A stretch of DNA of 64,000 nt, taken from the NCBI GenBank assembly GCA_002197995.1, contig NGZR01000009.1:744001-808000 (forward strand), given 5' to 3'. Every line of letters begins with the position of its first letter. Position 1 is the stretch's first letter. Shown here in pieces: positions 34,559 through 44,500 of this stretch. Made by a program: the position numbers and the translations under genes. The DNA comes from Gaeumannomyces sp. JS-464 (taxonomy: Eukaryota > Ascomycota > Sordariomycetes > Magnaporthales > Magnaporthaceae). The notes beneath the pieces are model-generated. The model saw nothing but the letters and a program-made list of their open reading frames with translations. It made no database searches and was not told the DNA's origin.

Positions 34559-36187
34559 ATGCCGGGAGATAAGGATATCAGGGAGTCGCCCGCGATCAGG
34601 GCTGCACGGCAATACGTGCAAATCTTGCAGGCAGGCCAAAAACGCTCCCATTTGGCACGTAGATGCCCCCCTCCCAAGAACGCGCCGCTGGAGGGACTCC
34701 GTGCCTTCTGCGCGCGCGTGAGGGTGCCCTACTCCTCTGTAGGGCGGCACGTTAGGTCCCTGCAGTCGGTTGGGAGGCCTGACCTTTCCTACCTGCCCCA
34801 GGGCCGCCCTCGCACGCTGACCGAGGCTGAGGATGCTGCGGTAGTCGCGTACGTTGTACAGCTTGAACGGGCCGGCCGGCCGGCCACCAAAGACGAGATA
34901 GTAACGGCGGCGACCCTCCTCCGCGCCCGCCGTAACCCTCCCGCGTTATCCGAGATCAACAGGAACTGGTATCCCGCCTGGAAAAGGAACCACCCCGAGC
35001 TTCGAGAGATTGGTACTCGCCCTGTTAAAGCGAGCAGGCTGGGGTTTAAAGTCCAGCCTGACGACGTCAGGCGTTGGTATCAAACATCGGAAAGGATGGC
35101 GGCTAAGCAGGAAGTGACGGCTTCCGCGGTCTGGAACGCAGACGAAGTAGGGTGCCGGATAGGCGTGCGTGACGGCCGGATTAAGGTCGTGGTTGTAACT
35201 AAGAAAAAGCACGCAAAGCCGCACTCCGTCGACCCGGCCAACAGAGAGTCCTGCACGTTGGTAGGGGCCGGCAACGCAGTCGGTGACTCTTTTCCGCCCT
35301 TTTGTATTTTCAAACAATGGCCGTTAGCGGAATGGGAGGAGGCAGATCTACCCGGCGATACTGCTTTTGTGCGGTCACCTACCGGCTTTTCGAGCCAAGA
35401 GATCACCCTCGCCTGGATCCGTATCTTCAACCGCCTCTTTTGGCCGCTGATCGCGGGGGTACAAGCCTTGGAAAGCCCGTTTTTGGAGGATTGGTTTGGC
35501 TACTTTGCCGACACCAAATTCGATTTCCTGATGGATCCGTTCGACCAAGAAGACTGTCGAGAGGGCACCCGCCAAAAGGCCTACGGCAAGCGGATCTGGC
35601 GCTGGCTGATTTTCGACGGCTTTACCGGGCACTTTTCGATCGAAATAGTCGACTACTGCCTGCGGTTCGATATCCAGTTGCCCGGGAACGAAGAAGCCGA
35701 CGCTGAAGCAAAATTAGGCACGGCTTTACCGATCCCCCAACACGCCAAACCAACAGTTGCCGGAGTAAAAGCTTTAGCCCGGAAAACGGCCCGGGACGCC
35801 CGCAACACGTGGTTCGAAAACAACTTTCCGGCACGGTATAAGGCTATAAGCCTCCCGCCGGCCCCGCAGCATACGCCCGAAGCTTTGCAATTACACCGCT
35901 CCGTATTACAAAAGCTAGTAGCCGCACGCACCGGCCACGGGGACTTCGACTGGTACCACCGAAAATTCGGACACGAGGACGATAACCCGTGCCGCTGTGG
36001 GCGAAATAAATCCCCTTCCCACCCTGTATTTTGCAGGCTGGCTAAAGCGGCAGAAAACAAATGGCCTATAGCGGACCCTTCCCCGGCCTTCGACAGGCCT
36101 GGATATTGGAAACGGCTGCTCCAAAAGCCCTTCCTTTTTGCTTCGTTCGTCGAAGCTACCAATTATTACACTATCGCTGGACGATAG
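34559..36187 (+). CDS. Chimeric ORF: pogo-like transposase fused to LINE RNase H/CCHC end
   Basis: The 542-residue open frame has no stop or frameshift. Residues 1-150 resemble the helix-turn-helix/CENP-B part of pogo transposases (RPRTLTEAEDAAVVAYV, SEINRNWYPAWKRNHPEL). Catalytic Asp 1 is in WNADEVG (about residue 195) and Asp 2 in LIFDGFTGHFS (about 353). Around residue 374 the pogo similarity ends and LPGNEEADAEAK, the last motif of LINE RNase H, begins. Then come the LINE C-terminal segment (AARTGHGDFDWYHRKFGH) and a finger CRCGRNKSPSHPVFC (about 478-492). The third pogo Asp and the RNase H front half are missing, so neither activity is expected; DNA binding could remain. The ATG sits right at the candidate target duplication. 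Confidence 0.85.
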   Translation: MPGDKDIRESPAIRAARQYVQILQAGQKRSHLARRCPPPKNAPLEGLRAFCARVRVPYSSVGRHVRSLQSVGRPDLSYLPQGRPRTLTEAEDAAVVAYVVQLERAGRPATKDEIVTAATLLRARRNPPALSEINRNWYPAWKRNHPELREIGTRPVKASRLGFKVQPDDVRRWYQTSERMAAKQEVTASAVWNADEVGCRIGVRDGRIKVVVVTKKKHAKPHSVDPANRESCTLVGAGNAVGDSFPPFCIFKQWPLAEWEEADLPGDTAFVRSPTGFSSQEITLAWIRIFNRLFWPLIAGVQALESPFLEDWFGYFADTKFDFLMDPFDQEDCREGTRQKAYGKRIWRWLIFDGFTGHFSIEIVDYCLRFDIQLPGNEEADAEAKLGTALPIPQHAKPTVAGVKALARKTARDARNTWFENNFPARYKAISLPPAPQHTPEALQLHRSVLQKLVAARTGHGDFDWYHRKFGHEDDNPCRCGRNKSPSHPVFCRLAKAAENKWPIADPSPAFDRPGYWKRLLQKPFLFASFVEATNYYTIAGR

Positions 36188-36653
36188 TAACAGGGCCCAA
36201 AAAGCCCGCATATAACCGTTTCCTTTTGCTCCTACACATTCTACCTTTTCCTTTGTACCATTGGGACCAATAGTAGGCTCGTTAGTCCCCGCACCTCCGG
36301 CTGGGCCCAGGGGAGGTCTCGAAGACCCCCTCCCCCTCCCAAACCCGGCTCTACCCCTTTTCCGGCACACCCGCCGGCCGATAGCATCACTACCACCCGC
36401 AGCGCTTTACAACGCCCCGGCGTATAGTTATACGCCCTACCGCCGATTGCCCGCTCACCAACAAGGAGCGCCGGAATGCGGCCCGACCCCCGTGTGCCTT
36501 CGGGTTTAATTTGTTAGCCGCCTCGATAGCAGCACTCTCGCCTGGTGTAGATAAGCTTAGGTAGCGCTAGCACGTCGTATGCCCCTTGGGAGGCAGGGGC
36601 TGGTAGATCCCGACTTTACCGACGTTAAATATACTCTCTCTCTCTCTCTCTCC
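36188..36653 (+). mobile_element. LINE 3' UTR and (CT)n tail of composite C
   Basis: This follows the chimeric stop codon and matches the 3' ends of copies A, B, D and E, including the block GTAGCGCTAGCACGTCGTATG and the terminal GACGTTAAATATA before the CT run. Against copy D (reverse complement of 49436-49700) it is nearly identical over about 200 bp. It ends about 455 bp before the megasynthase ATG. Confidence 0.85.
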
Positions 36654-36661
36654 CAAGTAAA

Positions 36662-37109
36662 GGCCCGCCTTTACCAAAAGAGAAATCAGGCCGAGCATCG
36701 CCGAAATACTCCGGTCCCACATCCTGTCCAGGGTGATGGCGTCGTTGCGCCGCGTTGCCCCAGGCTCGCCGACTCGCTTCCATTTATCCGACATGGTCTA
36801 GGGCGCAAATATTCGGATCGCCCATTCTGGCAACCGGGTCAACGACTAAAACAGCGTTCCCCGAGTCTTTGGCACGGGAGCGGATACGAAGAACGCCGAT
36901 TCTGTTAACCCCGGAGCAGGACCGGGTACCGGCGTCTATTGTACGCACTATTATTAGCCAAGCCTGGCCGCTGACTTTAAAGATGTTGACAGTGAGAGGA
37001 CGTTATCCATCGACACACCGACAGTTCAACACAAGCCAATCCATGTTTGCACTGCTCTTCTTGCTGGGTATCTCAACAACTCCCTGAAGACTCCGCCCTC
37101 ACCACCACA
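36662..37109 (+). promoter_or_regulatory. Short promoter region of the PKS-NRPS
   Basis: Only about 450 bp separate the LINE tail from the start codon. A CCAAT box lies at 37036-37040. No obvious palindromic CGG-type regulator site or the 46-bp element seen upstream of the transporter was found. The context at the ATG (CACCACAATGAG) is a good fungal start. Insertion of the LINE composite may have replaced or shortened the original upstream region. Confidence 0.45.
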
Positions 37110-38560
37110 ATGAGCGCACCCGAACCGATCGCCGTCGTCGGCAGCGCTTGCCGCTTCCCGGGGGATAGCGACACGCCGTCGAAGCTATGGGAGCTACTCC
37201 GGGCGCCGCGGGACCTCCTGCGCCAGGTGCCGCCGGAGCGCTACGACGCCGACGCCTTCCATCACCCCAACGGCAAGCACCACGGCTCGACCGACGTGCG
37301 CCACGCCTACTTCCTAAACGAGGACCCGGCCCGGTTCGACAACGGCTTTTTTAACATTCAGGCCGGCGAGGCCGAGGCCATCGACCCCCAGCAGAGGATG
37401 CTCCTGGAGACCGTTTACGACTCCCTTTGTGCTGCGGGCCAAACCATCGAGGGGCTGCGCGGCTCGCAAACGTCCGTTTTCGTCGGCCTTATGTGCGACG
37501 ATTGGGCCGGCCTGATGGCGCGCGATATGGAAACGTATCCCCAGTACGGAGCCACGGGCGCGGCCCGCAGCATCATGTCTAACCGCATATCATATTACTT
37601 TGACTGGCACGGCCCTAGCATGACCATCGACACGGCTTGCTCCTCAAGTTTGGTCGCCGTCCACCAGGCTATACAAACCCTCCACAGCGGCGAGTCGGAA
37701 GTCGCCGTCGCTACCGGCGCGAACCTGATCCTGACCCGCGGTGAGTATCTCTGTCCTCGCTTGCCATGAGCCGCCACCGCTGACTTGCTCGCCATAGCCA
37801 TGTTCGTCGCCGAGAGCAACCTGTCCATGCTGTCCCCGCAAGGTAGGTCAAGGATGTGGGATAAGGACGTGAACGGGTACGCGCGCGGCGAGGGCCTGGC
37901 GTCGGTGGTGCTTAAAACGCTCAGCGCCGCGGTCCGCGACGGCGACCGCATCGAGTGCGTGATCCGGGCCACGGGCGTCAACCAGGACGGCCGCACGGGC
38001 GGCATCACGATGCCCAGCGCCAAAGCGCAGGCCGCCCTGGTCCGGAGCACGTACGCGCGCGCCGGTCTGGACATCAACCGGCCCGAGGACCGGCCCCAGT
38101 TCTTCCACGCCCATGGCACCGGCACCCCGGCCGGCGACCCGCAGGAGGCCGAGGCCATCTCCACGGCCTTCTACTCACAGGCCCGCACGACGACAAGCTC
38201 TATGTGGGCTCCATCAAGACCATTGTCGGACACACCGAGGGCACTGCCGGCCTGGCCAGCTTGATCGGCACCTCGCTAGCTCTCCAGCATGGCATCATTC
38301 CGCCCAACATGCACTTCAAAACCCTCAACCCCAAGCTCAAACCATTTTACACTCACCTTCAGGTCCCTACCAAGTGCATTCCGTGGCCAGAGCCGAGGCC
38401 GGGCCAGCCTCGCCGTGCCAGCATCAACAGCTTCGGTAAGTGGTTAGCCTATGCTTGTCTCTCGTGTCTTGCTGACAGACTCCGCAGGCTTTGGCGGCAC
38501 CAACGCCCACGCCATCCTGGAGGCCTACCAACCACCCCAGGCCCAGGTGCCGACTCCCAT
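37110..38560 (+). other. Domain: ketosynthase (KS)
   Basis: The start [12 protein letters not shown] is the usual KS opening. The active-site Cys is in [12 protein letters not shown] (codon at 37638). The His residues are in [14 protein letters not shown] (about 38105) and [16 protein letters not shown] (about 38210). The end motif [11 protein letters not shown] spans intron 2. It catalyses decarboxylative condensation. One frame change lies between the two His motifs. Confidence 0.95.
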
Positions 38561-41500
38561 GGGGGCTCTGTTCACGCCCCTCACCTTCTCCGCCGCTAGC
38601 GAGGCCTCACTGCGCTCCATGCTGGCGTCGTACGTGGACTTCCTGTCGGCGGGTCAGCAGAAGACGTTGCACGACCTCGCGTACACGCTGCAGCACCGCC
38701 GGTCGACCCTCTCGTACCGCGTCGCCCTCTCAGCGCCCACGCCGGCCGAGGCCCGGCGCCAGCTCGAGGCGGTGCTGAGCGGCGACAAGATGAGCACCAT
38801 CGCACGCGCCAGCTGACCAAGGCGTCGTCCAAGATCCTGGGCGTCTTCACGGGCCAGGGCGCGCAGTGGGCGCGCATGGGCGCCCGCCTGCTCGAGACGT
38901 CGCCTTTTGTGTTCCAGCGGCTGGCCCAGCTGGATCAGGCCCTGGCCGAGAGCCCGGCCGGTGAGGCGCCCGACTGGAAGCTGCGCGACATGATCCTCGC
39001 CGAGCCGGCGACGTCGCGCATAGGCGAGGCCGCCATCTCGCAGCCCCTGTGTACCGCCCTGCAGATCGTCCTCGTCGACATGCTCGGCTTCGCCGGCATT
39101 AAGCTGCATTCGGTCGTAGGCCACTCGTCCGGCGAAATTGGTGCCGCATACGCCGCCGGCCTGCTCTCGGCGGCGGATGCCATCCGCGTCGCCTACTACC
39201 GAGGCTTGTATGCCAAGCTGGCCATGTCGCCCAATGGCGGAAAGGGATCCAGTAAGTTGTGATCTGCTGAATGATCGCTATCGAGACCGAGCGCTGACTG
39301 TTCCCATAGTGATGGCTGTTGGCACCACCTTCGAGGACGCGGCCGAGTTCTGTGAGCTCGAGTGGTTCCAGGGACGGATCCAGATCGCAGCGCGGAACTC
39401 GTCGTCCAGCATCACCCTCTCCGGTGACGAGGATGCCATTGACGAGGCCATCATCATCTTCCAGGAACGCAAGTTCGCCCGCAAGCTCAAGGTCGACACC
39501 GCGTATCACTCTTCCCACGTCGTCCCGTGTGCTGCGCCTTACCTCGCCGCTATGGAGAAGTGTGGCATCGAAGGTGGAGTGGCTACCGGCGTCAAGTGGT
39601 ACTCGAGTGTCCACGCAAAGACTGTCATGGCCCAAGGCAAGATGTCTCCGCAGTACTGGGTCGACAACATGGTCAACCCTGTCCTCTTCTCTCCCGCTGC
39701 CGGCGAGGCCTGGACCGAGAGCGGCCCCTTTGACCTCGCGCTCGAGGTTGGACCTGCACCAGTCCTCAAGACGCCAGCCCTCGACAGCATCGAGTCCGTC
39801 TGTGGCCAGCGCCCGCCCTACTCCGGCGTCCTGGCGCGCGGCAAGGATGACGTGCAGGAGTTTCCAACGCCCTTGGCTACATCTGGACGCAGCTCGGAGC
39901 GGGCTCTGTCGCGTTTGGTGCCTTCCAGCGCGCCGTGTCGGGATCTGAGGCCATTGGCCGTTTCCTTCCCGACCTTCCCAAATACCCATTCGACCATGCG
40001 CGCGAGTTCATGGCCCTGTCGCGTTCCACCGGCCTGCACAAGACGGCCCAAGACCCCATCCACCCGCTGCTGGGCAGGCGGTGCCACGACAGGGAGACGT
40101 CGCAGAGCATGCAGTGGCGCAACATCCTCTGCCCGAAGGAGATCCCCTGGTTGACCGGCCACCAGATCCAAGGCCAGATGGGTGTTCCCTGCCACCGGCT
40201 ACATTTCCATGACCGTGGAAGCCATCAGCCTGCTTGCCGGTGCTTCTGAACATCAGCCTGTTCGAGCTTCGTGACCTGCAGATCGTCAAGGCGTTGACCT
40301 TCAATGACGAAGACTCCAAGGTCGAGACCTTGTTTGATCTCAAGGACATCCGACGGTCCAACGGGAAATCACGGCTGATTTCGCCCTCTACTCCGGCTCG
40401 CCTTATGACATCAAGTCGGCCCTGGTGCTGAACACGGCCGGAACCGTGAGGATGACGCTGGCAGCGCCCGAGCCAGACCAGCTGCCCCGGGTCGAGCTCG
40501 ACGAGGTCAACCTCAGCCGCGTCGATACCGACCGGTTCTACACCTTCCTCAGCAAGCTCGGATACAACTACGCATGGCCGTTCCACGGAACCACGAGCAT
40601 CCGGCGCAAGGCCGACTACGCGGTCGGAACCATCGAGGATCAGTCGGCGTCGGCCTGGGAGGACCAGCTGATTGTCCACCCCGGCATGCTGGACACGGCC
40701 CTGCAGACGTCCTTTGCCGCCTTCTCGTGCCCCGGAGACGAGAGGATGTGGGATTTGCACCTGCCCAAGAGCTTCCGCTCCATCCTGATCAATCCTTACT
40801 TCACTCCCCTGGGTGTCGGAAAGCAGCCTACTTTCAAGTACGTTTCCACCTCCAGGACGGGCAAGGTGGTCAGAGCCGCGGCGGACATCACCCTCTTCTC
40901 CGAGGAAGGCGGCCACATGTTCCTCCAGGTCGACGAGATGCAGATCGTGCCCTTCTCCGCCGCCGTCCAGGCGAACGACGCCGTGCTCTTCTCTAGATTC
41001 GAGTACAAGGTTGCGGAGCCGGATGCCGCCTTGGTCGCCGATGGGTACGAGGCTACCGTTGCAGACAAGGGCATTGCCGTGGCCTCGGAACGCATCGCCT
41101 TTTACTACCTCGGCCAACTCGTGGACAAGGTGACGGCCGAGGAAAGGGCCAACGCCCTGCCGCATTTCAAGAGCCTGCTTGACTACGCTGAGGAGTATGT
41201 GCCCAGGGTTGTCAAGGGAGAGAATAAGCTCGTCTCTGCCGCCGCTACCCAGGACACTCAAAACGACATCGACGCCCTCATCGCCAACCACGGCCAAGAT
41301 GCATCTATCCGTCTGCTGCAGTCGGTGGGCGAGAACCTTCCCCAGGTGATTCGTGAGAATGGTGACATTTTCCAGCACGTGTCCAAGGACACGATGCTGG
41401 AAAGCTTCGGTCTGGCCAAGGGCAACGAGTGGATAGCCTCTCTCGCCGAACAGATGTCCCACCGTTTTCCCAAGATGAACCTGCTGGAGATTGGTGCCGG

Positions 41501-44500
41501 GTCGGGTAGCTCGGCGAAGGAGATTGTGACCCGCCTGGGCGACGCCTTTTTGACCTACACCTATGCCGACGTTTCGGGCAGCGTCATCCCCAAGGCCCAG
41601 GAGCTGTTCAAGGGCTTCGCAAACCGCATGATCTTCAAGCCGTACGACATGAACAAGAGCCCTGCTAGCCAAGACTTCGCCGAGGGCACCTACGACGCCG
41701 TCGTCTGCTCCAACGTGCTCCACGCCACCCGGGACGTGGAGGAGACGCTGACGCACCTGCGCAGCCTCGTCAAGCCTGGCGGTTACGTCTTCATCCAGGA
41801 GGTTGCCACCAACGACTGCCTGCGCGTCGGCCTGACCATGGGAAGCCTGCCGGACTGGTGGCTCGGCGCCGATGCAGGTCGCAAGCTGGGAGCGGCGATG
41901 ACCCTGGACCAATGGGGCTCTTTGCTGCAGAAGACGGGATTCCGCGGCATTGAGTCAGCGACACCGGACATGCCGTGGGTCGGCCCTGGACGGGTGTTCG
42001 TTGCCCAGGCCACCGACGGGCGCACCGAGGCGCTGCGGTATCCTCTGAAGCACCTGTCGTCTCTCCCGGCGGCCCGCGCGCCCCAGCTCTGCCTCATTGG
42101 CGCGCAAGACGCAAGAGGTGAGGCAGATGTGCGACACGCTGCACAAGACGCTCTCATCCAGATACCCAGAGATGGTTCGCCACGAGTCCATCGAGGCGTT
42201 CAACGAGAACGCACCTGTGGAAGGCAGCACGGTGGTGTGCCTGACCGAGCTGGAGCAGCCGCTCATGGAGGTCATCACGCCCGAAAAGATAGATGCGCTG
42301 CGGCTCATCTACAAGCACGCCAAGGACGTCATGTTCGTGACGCGCGGTGCTCGCCTGGAGACGCCCCATTCGTACATGATGCTCGGCATGGGCCGGTGCA
42401 TGCGCTTCGAGTACCCCAGCTCAACCTCCAGACGCTCGACTTTGACCGCATCAAGGAAGACACGGTCACCACCATCGCCGAGCAGCTCCTCCGCCTCGAG
42501 ACTGCCGGGCACTGGTCCTCGGAGCTGCTGCTGTCGGTCGAGTCGGAGGTGTATGTCGAGAACGACCGGCTGATCATCCCACGCCTGTACAAGGACGAGG
42601 TGAGGAACAGACGCTACAACACGACGCGTCGTGTCGTCAGAGAAGAGGTCAAGCCCGCGACTACCCGGCTGGTGTTTGAGTCCCGGGAAGGCGCGTGGGA
42701 GGCCCAGGTGCCTTCCCCACTCGACATGCCCGCGCCACTGCCATTCGACGCCACGACCAGGACGCTTCGCGTGACGCACTTGATCTCATCGACCATCAGC
42801 GTCGCTCCGGGAGCGCGTCTGATGCCCTTTGTTGGCCGCGCCGAGTCGGGCCACGAGCTCTACCTTGCCGTCGCCCACTCGACTGAGTCGCCTGCCGCTG
42901 TGCCGATTGACTGGACCTTCGCTCTCCACGGCGTCGACCCGTGGCCGCCCTCGCTTCGTTCGCCGCCGCGCTGGCTGCCCTCAGGATCACGAGCTTCGCC
43001 AGCAAGGGCGACACCATCGTAGTCCACGAGCCGCCAGTCGCCGTCGCCGACGCGCTGCAGGCGTGCGCTGGAGTCCAGGGCATCTCTGTTCAGCTAACGA
43101 CGTCGGCCAAGGGCAGCATCCCGAGCGGATGGCGGTACGTCGACGAGAAGCTGTCGGAGCACGCTCTGAAGGCGCTTCTGCCCCGGACGACGACCAAGTT
43201 CCTCGACCTCTCCCTGGCGCGCACGGCCGCCCAGAAGGTGGCCAGGTGCTTGCCGCGTGGCTGCGACATCATCGGCCCAAGCAGCGTGTTCCATCAGAAC
43301 ACAGAGCTTCGATCGTCGGTGTCGCGGTGGATATCACCAACGCGCTGGAGCTCACGTGGTCGGCCTCTCAGAAGCAGCTGGGTGGCTGCGAGGTGCCCAC
43401 CATCATGGTTCAGGACTTGGCCAGCCAGGCCGACAACAGCGGCAGGTTTGCTGTTGTGGACTGCACGAGTCCTCTGGTGACCGCTGCGACCCGCGCCATC
43501 GACGAGGGAACCCTCTTCCGCGGCGACAAGACGTACTTCTTGGTCGGCCTGTCTGGTGAGATGGGCCAGTCCATTTGCAAGTGGATGGTTGAGCGTGGCG
43601 CCAGACACATCGCCCTCACCAGCCGCTCGCCCAAGGTCTCTCCTGCCTTCATCGACAACATGGCCAAGACGGGCGCGAGCGTGAAGGCGTTCCCGATGGA
43701 CGTGACCGACCGCGCCTCTCTCCACGCCACGTACGACCTGCTCACTAAGACGATGCCGCCCGTCGCCGGTGTGGCCAACGGCGCCATGGTTCTGCGGGAC
43801 TCCCTCTTCGAGAACATGTCTTACGAGCACTTCACCGCCTGCACGGACCCCAAGGTCATCGGATCGCTGCTGCTCGACGAGCTGTTCTACGACACGCCCC
43901 TCGACTTCTTCGTCTTCTTCTCCTCGACCGCCGCCGTGTTTGGTAACAGTGGACAGTGCAACTATGTGTCGGCGAACCTGTTCATGAACGCCCTCGCCGA
44001 AAAGCGCCGCGCCCGTGGCGTGGTGGGCTCGGCTGCCGACATCAGCTCCGTTATCGGTCTCGGCTTTGTTGAGCGATCTGACGGCCTGACTGAGAGCACC
44101 TTCACCGAGATGGGCTACCGGCCTGTGTCGGAGCAGGACGTGCAGATTATCTTTGCCGAGTCGATCCTCGCGGGCCGGGTCGACAGCCCAGGGCAGTCGG
44201 AAGTCATCTCCGGTGTCCAGCCGCTGTTCTCCGATTTCGACGGCCGCGACCAGTACATGAAGGACATCAAGTTCAACCATTTCTGGATGGAGCGCACTGA
44301 CACGCAGGAATTGGCTAGCAAGTCCTCGGCCGTATCGGTCAGGGTTCAGCTAGCCTCGGCGACGTCCAAGGCCGAGGTCATGGATATCATCAAAGGCATG
44401 ACCACCGAACAAACGCTTCCAAGACTGATCGATATGCTGACCATCGAAATACAGACGAGTTCCTGATCCGACTGCGCAGAATCCTTTCCCTCGGGCTGAC

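Larger units (their letters stand above)
34558..36653 (+). mobile_element. Composite element C: pogo transposase 5' part joined to LINE 3' part
   Basis: The first 1.12 kb is pogo-type transposase coding sequence. From about 35678 onward the sequence is the 3' end of a LINE: RNase H end, CCHC finger, 3' UTR and a (CT)n tail at 36633-36652. The direct repeat CAAGTAAA lies immediately before the start (34550-34557) and after the tail (36654-36661), a candidate target duplication. It is GC-rich and unmutated, unlike most repeats here. Such joins are expected from template switching during LINE reverse transcription (inference). Confidence 0.75.

Noticed and set aside
37047..37109. Upstream extension of the megasynthase start
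   Set aside because: The frame is open but KS similarity starts at [12 protein letters not shown] a few residues after the ATG at 37110, which has the better start context.
40008..41912. A 634-codon minus-strand frame antisense to the DH/MT part
   Set aside because: No domain motif; a GC-rich antisense shadow of the megasynthase. The same applies to 43294-44280 and 47286-47924.
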